Assembly: GCA_030642565.1 (NCBI GenBank)
Contig: DAOWNM010000125.1
Span: forward strand, 1-7,725
DNA from: Bacteroidota bacterium
GTDB lineage: Bacteria; Bacteroidota; Bacteroidia; Bacteroidales; GCA-2748055
Direction: 5' to 3'
DNA length: 7,725 nucleotides
This document shows, one piece after another, positions 1 through 5,532 of the stretch. The translations under genes were made by a program, and so were the position numbers. The notes beneath the pieces are model-generated. The model ran no database searches, was not told where the DNA came from, and was given only the letters and a program-made list of their open reading frames with translations. Within the stretch, counting starts at the first letter, position 1, and every line of letters starts with the position of its first letter.

Positions 1-1001
1 CCTGGAAATTTATGTTTTAAAGTGCTTCCAATCATGCTATAGAGCGACTCTATATCATCAGGTTTCATTCGCTCCCCATAGGGAGGATTCATAATCAATG
101 TAGCTCCCTCCATACCCTCTGTATCAGCAAGATTCTCCTGTTCCACGGTTATGATGTGCTGCAGATCCATCTGCTTCACCTGGCGACGGGTAAGTTCAAC
201 AGCTTCAGCATCCGCATCCCGTGCAATGATCGGGACAGTTACCTCTTTTTCATCAGACAGTTTTTGAGCCACGTGCTCCATTAGATCCATGTCAAAATCT
301 TTCCATTTCTCAAAACCGTACTGTTTTCTGAAGATCCCTGGAGGGATATTCGCAGCAATCAATGCTGCCTCAATGGCCAATGTACCGGAGCCACACATGG
401 GATCCAGAAAAGGGGTTTTACCTTCCCAGCCTGAAATCATTACCATGCCTGCGGCCAGCACCTCATTTAAAGGGGCCTCAAAATATCCATGTCCCGTTCT
501 GTATCCACGCCTGTGGAGCGACCCGCCAGAGCTATCCAGTGAAATGGTCACCCATTTTCCCGAAATATGTGCATTAATAAGAAGATCAGGTTGTTCCCTG
601 TTCACTGAGGGCCTCAGGCTGGTCGCCTCTCTAAACCGGTCCACAATGGCATCTTTTACCTTTTGAGAGACATACTGGCTGTTATTGAAGTGGGGGGAAT
701 GGACCACAGAGTCGATGGAAAAAGTCATCCGGTTATCAAGGTACCGTGACCAGTCGAATCGTCTCACCTTCCTGTAGAGCGTATCTGTATCTGCTGCCTC
801 AAACTGCAGGATGGGAAGCAACACCCTCAGTGCTAACCTGGAAGCCAGGTTCACCCGGTACATCAGTGCCATTCCTCCATAGAAAGTAACACCCCTGTTT
901 CCAATTTCTGTCCGGCTCGCCCCGAGGGACTTCAACTCTTCGGCCAGCAAAAGTTCAAGACCTTTTAGAGTCTTTGCGTGAAATTTCTCACCTCCTGTCA
1001 T
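1..1001 (-). CDS. rlmL: THUMP-domain class I SAM-dependent rRNA methyltransferase, RlmL/YpsC family (3' end cut by window edge)
   Basis: Reading the minus strand from an ATG at 1001 gives 333 residues with no stop before the left edge; family members of about 380-400 residues suggest some 50-60 are missing. The N-terminal third fits a ferredoxin-like plus THUMP RNA-binding region (about residues 45-155). It is followed by a Rossmann methyltransferase fold with the SAM-binding motif DPMCGSGT at 200-207, an acidic DAD motif around 262-264 and the catalytic NPPYGER at 305-311, the signature of N2-guanine RNA methylases. E. coli RlmL methylates G2445 of 23S rRNA; the same target is inferred here. 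The RlmK half found in the E. coli fusion is probably absent, but the C-terminus is not visible. An in-frame TAA at 1011-1013 rules out an upstream start. The gene begins 12 bp after the S41 peptidase stop, so it is probably co-transcribed. A full Shine-Dalgarno-like sequence lies just inside the gene instead of before it. Confidence 0.9.
   Translation of the reverse strand, partial: MTGGEKFHAKTLKGLELLLAEELKSLGASRTEIGNRGVTFYGGMALMYRVNLASRLALRVLLPILQFEAADTDTLYRKVRRFDWSRYLDNRMTFSIDSVVHSPHFNNSQYVSQKVKDAIVDRFREATSLRPSVNREQPDLLINAHISGKWVTISLDSSGGSLHRRGYRTGHGYFEAPLNEVLAAGMVMISGWEGKTPFLDPMCGSGTLAIEAALIAANIPPGIFRKQYGFEKWKDFDMDLMEHVAQKLSDEKEVTVPIIARDADAEAVELTRRQVKQMDLQHIITVEQENLADTEGMEGATLIMNPPYGERMKPDDIESLYSMIGSTLKHKFP
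988..996 (-). other. Shine-Dalgarno-like AGGAGGTGA just inside the RlmL-like gene
   Basis: AGGAGGTGA spans codons 2-5, immediately after the ATG. It is a nine-base complement to the usual 16S 3' tail (UCACCUCCU). No ATG, GTG or TTG follows at a distance that would make it a normal ribosome binding site, and the encoded residues (TGGE) are not conserved in the family as far as I know. It could be chance or could hold ribosomes at the start. Confidence 0.35.
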
Positions 1002-1013
1002 AAGAGAAGTTTA

Positions 1014-2612
1014 TCAGTAATCGACTTTAGCCAGTTTCTGGTGAAGTAAGGATGGATTTTCCAGGATCTCAACGGCTTTATTAAAAACCTCATCGGTGGG
1101 GTTATAGACCTCAAAGAAGTACTCCATTCCCCACAGGTCCCTGGCCATATAGCTTTTAAACAGCAACGAAATATGCTCTTTTGAAATGCTCCAGTCTCTT
1201 TCATTGAATTCCAACCCCTCATCAGTGGCATAGGAAACAAGCATATTCAATGCACTCTTTGGAGGAGTATAGCCGGTGTTAAATGATTTAAAATCAAGGT
1301 ATTCCTGCTGTAGCCCCTTCCTGTGATCGTCCACATACTGAAGGACAAAACGGTTAAAAATTCCTTTCCCGATCAAATGACGGTAGTAATCGGAGTAGGC
1401 AGTAGTATCCATAGGAACAAAATAGTCGGGCATTATTCCCCCTCCACCATAGACGGTCCGGTTCAATGTAAGTGTTCTGTATTGCTGCGATTCAGGGAAT
1501 ACAATGCTATCGGCACTGGATAGCTCCCCATTGTTATAGCGGTTGATCAGATCCAGCGCATACTCCTCATACCCGTTTTCATAGGACTTCTGGATCAACC
1601 TGCCCGTTGGAGTATAATACCTTGCTACCGTAAGCCGGATCAATGAACCATCGTTCAGCATAAATGGCTGCTGGACCAGGCCTTTTCCAAAAGAGCGTCT
1701 TCCAACAATCACTCCCCGATCCCAGTCCTGAACTGCTCCGCTGACAATCTCACTGGCAGAAGCCGAATTACCATCAATCATAACCACCAGGTTTCCTTTT
1801 TCAAAGAGCCCTGACCTCCTGGCCTGGTACTTTCGGTCAGGTACCTTGGAGCCTTCAGTACGTACAATCTCCTTGTTCCCTGAGAGAAAATGATCGGAAA
1901 GTTCCACCGCCACCGGGAGCCAGCCACCACCATTGCCAGACAGGTCCAGGATCAGATCTTCCATACCCTGTTCCTTTAAAGATTTCGTTGCTCGCTCGAA
2001 TTCATTAATGGTGGTATGAGAGAATCGGGCCAGCTTAACATACCCGATCCTGCTATTCACCATGTATGCTGCATCCAGACTGTTTACCGGGATCTTGTCT
2101 CTTGTGATGGAGAAATCCAACAACTCCCTGCTGTTTCGACGCTTCACAGAGACCTCAACAGTACTCCCCTTCTCACCTTTCAGCAGACCCTGAACCTCCC
2201 GGGTTGTGATCCCTGTGCCTGCCACAGTTTTGCCTTCTACCTTTACAATCCTGTCTCCGGCCATAATCCCCACCCGTTCGGAAGGTCCTCCGGATATTGC
2301 CCTTATAATATATATGGTATCCTCCAGAATATTGAAACTGACTCCAATGCCTTCAAATTCACCTTCCAGTTGTTCATTCAACTCCTCCAGATCCTCTTTA
2401 CTAAGGTAGGAGGAGTGCGGATCAAGCTCATGCAGCATCCACACAATGGTACGTTCCACCACATCGCTCTCATCAACTGAATCCACATAAAAATGGCTGA
2501 TCTTTTCCATTACCTGGGCAAGCTTTATTGCCTCAACATTCCACTGTCCCTGCAATATCTGTGGTGCAACCATTAAAAAAGCAAGCACCATATATCTGTA
2601 AATGCGACCCAT
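1014..2612 (-). CDS. S41 family carboxy-terminal processing peptidase (CtpA/Prc type), secreted, with PDZ domain
   Basis: A 532-residue serine protease that cleaves near protein C-termini, expected in the periplasm. Residues 1 to about 22 form a Sec signal peptide: basic MGRIYR, a hydrophobic core, then LQGQ. There is no lipobox cysteine. A helical N-terminal region is followed by a PDZ domain (about 88-160, with GIGVSF and AGDRIVKVEG). The S41 core carries the Ser-Lys pair: the middle Ser of SASASE (S285), Lys310 in SFGKG and Gln314 in LVQQ, with the family spacing of 25 and 4 residues. LSGNGGG (about 224-230) fits the oxyanion region. About 170 residues follow the core, as is common in Bacteroidota homologues. 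The frame is open to an ATG at 2684, but the extra 24 residues overlap guaA, do not look like protein of this family and would bury the signal peptide. ATG 2610-2612, 28 bp after guaA, is therefore preferred. The substrate is unknown. Confidence 0.93.
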   Translation of the reverse strand: MGRIYRYMVLAFLMVAPQILQGQWNVEAIKLAQVMEKISHFYVDSVDESDVVERTIVWMLHELDPHSSYLSKEDLEELNEQLEGEFEGIGVSFNILEDTIYIIRAISGGPSERVGIMAGDRIVKVEGKTVAGTGITTREVQGLLKGEKGSTVEVSVKRRNSRELLDFSITRDKIPVNSLDAAYMVNSRIGYVKLARFSHTTINEFERATKSLKEQGMEDLILDLSGNGGGWLPVAVELSDHFLSGNKEIVRTEGSKVPDRKYQARRSGLFEKGNLVVMIDGNSASASEIVSGAVQDWDRGVIVGRRSFGKGLVQQPFMLNDGSLIRLTVARYYTPTGRLIQKSYENGYEEYALDLINRYNNGELSSADSIVFPESQQYRTLTLNRTVYGGGGIMPDYFVPMDTTAYSDYYRHLIGKGIFNRFVLQYVDDHRKGLQQEYLDFKSFNTGYTPPKSALNMLVSYATDEGLEFNERDWSISKEHISLLFKSYMARDLWGMEYFFEVYNPTDEVFNKAVEILENPSLLHQKLAKVDY

Positions 2613-2635
2613 AATTTTTCTGCTTAAAGTTCCTG

Positions 2636-2643
2636 CAAAGCTA
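2636..2643 (-). promoter_or_regulatory. Candidate -7 promoter box (TAGCTTTG) before the S41 peptidase gene
   Basis: TAGCTTTG fits TAnnTTTG and starts on the guaA stop codon, about 24-31 nt before the preferred peptidase start. No -33 TTTG is visible, and half of the box is fixed by the stop codon, so support is weak. Confidence 0.18.
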
Positions 2644-4170
2644 TTCCCATTCAATGGTGGCAGGTGGCTTTGAACTAATGTCATAAACCACCCTGTTGAT
2701 TCCGTGCACCTTATTTATAATATCATTGGATACCACGCTGAGCACCTCATGTGGCAGATGTCCCCAATCGGCAGTCATCCCATCAGTGGAGGTAACTGCC
2801 CTCAATGCCACTACATATTCATAGGTCCGCTCATCACCCATAACACCCACCGATTGGACAGGAAGCAGTATGGCACCCGCCTGCCATATACGGTCATACA
2901 GTCCAAACTTGTGCAGTGCTTTGATATAGATATCATCGGCCTCCTGCACCAGACGAATCTTCTCCCGGTTGATCTCTCCAAGGATCCGGATTCCCAGTCC
3001 GGGCCCTGGAAACGGATGTCGCTTCAGGAAAGAGGATGGAATCTCAAGTGCCTTCCCTACCCTCCTAACCTCATCCTTAAAGAGCAGCCTTAATGGTTCG
3101 ACTACTTTCAGATGCATCTTCTCAGGCAAACCACCCACATTATGGTGCGACTTAATGGTCGCTGAGGGACCATTGACTGAGACGGATTCAATCACATCCG
3201 GATAGATGGTACCCTGTCCGAGCCATTTCACACCTTCCAGTTTCTTTGCCTCCTGCTCAAATACCTCTATGAAGTTCTTTCCGATACTTTTTCTCTTCTC
3301 TTCGGGATCGGTAATCCCCTCCAGATCATCAATAAACTTATCCCTGGCATTCACTCCTATAACATTCAATCCCAATTCTTTATACGACTCAAGCACATCG
3401 GTAAACTCATTTTTCCTGAGTAATCCGTTATCTACAAAAATAGAGGTCAGGTTGGACCCTATAGCCCTGTGTAGCAGGATAGAGGCTACGGTAGAATCAA
3501 CACCGCCCGACAGGCCCAGAATAACCCTGTCACCTCCCACTTTCCTCTTCAGTTCACTTACCGTACTCTCCACAAAAGAATCAGGGGTCCAGTCCATGGC
3601 ACAGCTACAAATGTCCTTCAGAAAATTATAAAGAATGGTTTTCCCTTCTGTGGTGTGATATACCTCCGGATGGAACTGTAAACCGAAAGTGGACTCTTTT
3701 AATGATGCATAGGCACCTACCTGTATATCTCCCGTACTGGCAATTACCTCACAATCGGGTGGTAGTGAATTAATGGTGTCGCCATGAGACATCCATACCT
3801 GGGTATTGGGTTTAAGATTTTTCAGCAACGGATGTGCTTTGTTGATAAAGTCCAGCCGTGCCCTGCCATACTCCCGGGAATTGGACTCTTTCACTTCACC
3901 CCCATAGAAATGAGAAAGATACTGCGCCCCATAACAGATACCCAGCAAAGGAAACAGCCCCTTGATTCCCTTCAGATCAGGAATGGGAGCATGCTCATCT
4001 CTTACTGAAAACGGACTTCCTGAAAGAATAACCCCCTTCACTGTTTCATCAGGTTCAGGAAAGTGGCTGTATGGATGTATCTCACAATAAACATTATGTT
4101 CCCGTACCTTCCTGGCAATCAACTGAGTATACTGAGACCCGAAATCAAGGATCAATATCTTTTCATTCAC
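2641..4170 (-). CDS. guaA: GMP synthase (glutamine-hydrolysing)
   Basis: This 509-residue enzyme converts XMP, ATP and glutamine to GMP, the last step of de novo guanine nucleotide synthesis, in the cytoplasm. The class I glutamine amidotransferase domain (about 1-190) shows the nucleophile Cys79 in GICYG and the His167/Glu169 pair in FHPEV. The ATP pyrophosphatase domain (about 196-390) has the PP-loop SGGVDS at 221-226. The C-terminal dimerisation domain contains FPGPGLGIRILGE (387-399), and the protein ends in the family's typical KPPATIEWE. Length and all motifs are normal, with no sign of damage. The start codon is GTG (4168-4170): an in-frame TAA lies at 4183-4185 and no other usual start codon falls between, while a nearby ATG at 4164-4166 is out of frame. 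The gene follows rnz by 42 bp and precedes the peptidase gene by 28 bp. A possible promoter box lies in the upstream gap. Confidence 0.98.
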   Translation of the reverse strand: MNEKILILDFGSQYTQLIARKVREHNVYCEIHPYSHFPEPDETVKGVILSGSPFSVRDEHAPIPDLKGIKGLFPLLGICYGAQYLSHFYGGEVKESNSREYGRARLDFINKAHPLLKNLKPNTQVWMSHGDTINSLPPDCEVIASTGDIQVGAYASLKESTFGLQFHPEVYHTTEGKTILYNFLKDICSCAMDWTPDSFVESTVSELKRKVGGDRVILGLSGGVDSTVASILLHRAIGSNLTSIFVDNGLLRKNEFTDVLESYKELGLNVIGVNARDKFIDDLEGITDPEEKRKSIGKNFIEVFEQEAKKLEGVKWLGQGTIYPDVIESVSVNGPSATIKSHHNVGGLPEKMHLKVVEPLRLLFKDEVRRVGKALEIPSSFLKRHPFPGPGLGIRILGEINREKIRLVQEADDIYIKALHKFGLYDRIWQAGAILLPVQSVGVMGDERTYEYVVALRAVTSTDGMTADWGHLPHEVLSVVSNDIINKVHGINRVVYDISSKPPATIEWE

Positions 4171-4201
4171 CTGTTCACTGATTTAATTAGTACAATAGAT
4201 G

Positions 4202-4209
4202 CAAAATTA
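4202..4209 (-). promoter_or_regulatory. Candidate Bacteroidota -7 promoter box (TAATTTTG) before guaA
   Basis: TAATTTTG matches the TAnnTTTG consensus of the primary sigma factor of Bacteroidota and lies in the 42-bp gap upstream of guaA. It would give a leader of about 25 nt. No TTTG is seen at the expected -33 distance, so the match is partial and may be chance in AT-rich DNA. If real, guaA could be transcribed independently of rnz. Confidence 0.25.
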
Positions 4210-4212
4210 CTA

Positions 4213-5142
4213 TTATTCTTTGGATAGCCGCTCAGATGGAATGGAATAGATATCACCATCATTCACCCCTGTAGTGTTTTCAAAAACTTCCTTTGCTTCA
4301 TTCTCCAACAGAAGCGGCTCCTTGTACCTGCTGGAGAAGTGTCCGATAAGCAACTTTTTAACTCCTGCTAATTTTGCCAGTGTGGCAGCCTCTGCAGCTG
4401 TGGAGTGCTGGGTCTGTGCTGCAAGCTTCTTATCACTGTCCGAAAACGTGGCCTCATGAAACAGCAGATCGACCCCCTCCACTATCTCGGCCAGTTGCGG
4501 ATCAAACAACGTATCTGAGAGGTAGGCATAGGATCGCTGATGAAAAGGTGGTAGCGTCAGTTGACTGTTGGGTATAACAGTTCCGGAGTCGGTTACAAAG
4601 TCCTCGCCCCGTTTCACTTTCACAATATCGGCTATTCCAAGACCAAAAGCTTCAATCTGCTCCTTACTTATATTTAACGGCTTCTTCTTCTCCCTGAACA
4701 GGTAGCCAAAAGCGGGGGTTCGGTGTTTCAAAGGAATAGCATTGATAGTCAGTTTATCACTCTCAAATATAAAATCGTTGCTCTCAGATGGGGTTATAAA
4801 CTGCAGATTAAAAGGTAATGGTCCAAAAAACCTGCTGTAAAAACCCATTAACTCTTCCAGGGCATGGGGTCCATAGAGTTGAAGGGGAACCTTCCGTCCC
4901 ATTGCTCCAAGCGTGGAGAGAAGACCGAAGAGTCCAAATACGTGATCTCCGTGAAGATGGGAAATAAGAATATGATGGATCCTCGACGGATTGATTCCGT
5001 ATTGCCTGAGGCGGATCTGGGCCCCCTCCCCGCAATCGATTAAAAAAAACCGCTCACCTGCCTTAAGCAGATGAGCGGTTGGGAATCGTTTTGCAGTAGG
5101 CAGTGCAGCACTACTACCCAATATAGTCAGTTCAAATAACAC
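4213..5142 (-). CDS. rnz: Ribonuclease Z (tRNA 3' endonuclease, short form)
   Basis: A 309-residue metallo-beta-lactamase-fold enzyme that removes 3' trailers from tRNA precursors in the cytoplasm. Zinc ligands are visible in order: HLHGDH (His62, His64, Asp66, His67), His140 in LKHRTPAFGY, Asp210 in YLSDT and His268 in IGHFSSRY. FHEATF (229-230 His-Glu) and His246 in QHSTAA match the family's catalytic and structural positions. An insertion around 100-115 (RFFGPLPF) is where the exosite arm of RNase Z is expected. Length is normal for the bacterial short form. The start is GTG (5140-5142), preceded by AAGAGG with a 5-nt spacer; MLFELTILGSS then fits the usual first beta strand. It lies 11 bp after the STAS gene, so the two are probably co-transcribed and perhaps translationally linked. 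A strong terminator-like hairpin with a T8 tract lies inside the gene at codons 21-34 (see the separate entry). Confidence 0.96.
   Translation of the reverse strand: MLFELTILGSSAALPTAKRFPTAHLLKAGERFFLIDCGEGAQIRLRQYGINPSRIHHILISHLHGDHVFGLFGLLSTLGAMGRKVPLQLYGPHALEELMGFYSRFFGPLPFNLQFITPSESNDFIFESDKLTINAIPLKHRTPAFGYLFREKKKPLNISKEQIEAFGLGIADIVKVKRGEDFVTDSGTVIPNSQLTLPPFHQRSYAYLSDTLFDPQLAEIVEGVDLLFHEATFSDSDKKLAAQTQHSTAAEAATLAKLAGVKKLLIGHFSSRYKEPLLLENEAKEVFENTTGVNDGDIYSIPSERLSKE
5042..5080 (-). terminator. Intrinsic-terminator-like hairpin with T8 tract inside the rnz coding sequence
   Basis: On the minus strand the arm AACCGCTCATCTGC (5067-5080) pairs with GCAGGTGAGCGGTT (5048-5061) over 14 bp, with one G-U wobble and a 5-nt loop (TTAAG). 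Eight T follow directly (5042-5049), the first two of them inside the stem base. This is the form of a rho-independent terminator, read in the same direction as rnz, guaA and the genes beyond. It starts about 62 nt after the rnz GTG and covers codons 21-34 (TAHLLKAGERFFL). The structure is seen in the sequence; termination or attenuation is inferred. Translating ribosomes would be expected to mask it, so it might act only when rnz translation is slow. Confidence 0.55.
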
Positions 5143-5147
5143 CCGGG

Positions 5148-5153
5148 CCTCTT
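5148..5153 (-). promoter_or_regulatory. Candidate ribosome binding site of rnz
   Basis: AAGAGG is followed by a 5-nt spacer and the GTG at 5140-5142. It is the best Shine-Dalgarno match placed before any start codon in this window and supports the GTG start. It lies in the 11-bp gap after the STAS stop codon. Confidence 0.4.
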
Positions 5154-5501
5154 TTAACCAGCCTCCTTAATCAAGGAAACTGCTTCGTCCAGGGAATTTG
5201 AAATATTTAATACAGTATCAAGCTGAGATATGGTAATTAGCCTTTCAACTGCATCATTTAAACCTGTCAGTACAAACGTGCCATTAGCATTTTTGCACAG
5301 TCGGTTTGCTACCAGAATAGCACTCAGTCCTGAAGAATCACAATACCTACAGATGCCCAGGTCAAGAATAATGTTCTTCTCACCATTTCCCGATACCAGT
5401 ACCAGTTCTGACTTTAAAGTCGGAGCAATGTGTGTATCCAGTTTCTCCTCCAAAACTTTGATCAATGTGTGGTTTTCAAATTTATCAATCTTGAATTCCA
5501 T
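5154..5501 (-). CDS. STAS-domain protein, anti-sigma-factor-antagonist-like
   Basis: A 115-residue, single-domain cytoplasmic protein resembling SpoIIAA/RsbV. The STAS pattern is clear: an N-terminal strand pair (MEFKIDKFENHTLIKV), NIILDLG (43-49), then DSSGL at 55-59, which holds the serine that partner kinases phosphorylate in this family. A helix (AILVANRLCKNANG), FVLTG and a C-terminal helix (DEAVSLIKEAG) follow. In characterised relatives the unphosphorylated form binds an anti-sigma kinase and frees a sigma factor; other single STAS proteins act in partner-switch systems without a sigma factor. No kinase, phosphatase or sigma factor gene is in this window, so the partner is unknown. Two cysteines (51 and 54) flank the phosphorylation motif (CRYCDSSGL), an unusual detail. 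The gene sits 31 bp after rpsA and 11 bp before rnz, so its expression is probably tied to translation-related genes. The family call is firm; the function is inferred. Confidence 0.9.
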   Translation of the reverse strand: MEFKIDKFENHTLIKVLEEKLDTHIAPTLKSELVLVSGNGEKNIILDLGICRYCDSSGLSAILVANRLCKNANGTFVLTGLNDAVERLITISQLDTVLNISNSLDEAVSLIKEAG

Positions 5502-5532
5502 AGCTGACTAGATTGTATTAAAAGGTTCTACT

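Noticed and set aside
289..666. Plus-strand 125-residue ORF
   Set aside because: It is antisense to the RlmL-like gene, which shows intact DPMCGSGT and NPPYGER motifs in its own frame.
2016..2480. Plus-strand 154-residue ORF
   Set aside because: It is antisense to the PDZ and protease region of the S41 gene; the composition looks like a shadow frame.
2613..2684. Longer S41 peptidase start at ATG 2684 (24 extra residues)
   Set aside because: It overlaps guaA by 44 bp, puts non-family residues before a clear signal peptide and leaves the signal peptide internal. ATG at 2612 fits better.
4171..4212. Purine riboswitch upstream of guaA
   Set aside because: The gap is only 42 bp and shows no aptamer-like stems.
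4808..5035. Minus-strand 75-residue ORF inside rnz as a separate gene
   Set aside because: It is the -1 frame of rnz, has only a TTG start and no recognisable domain; mentioned only as the possible frameshift product.
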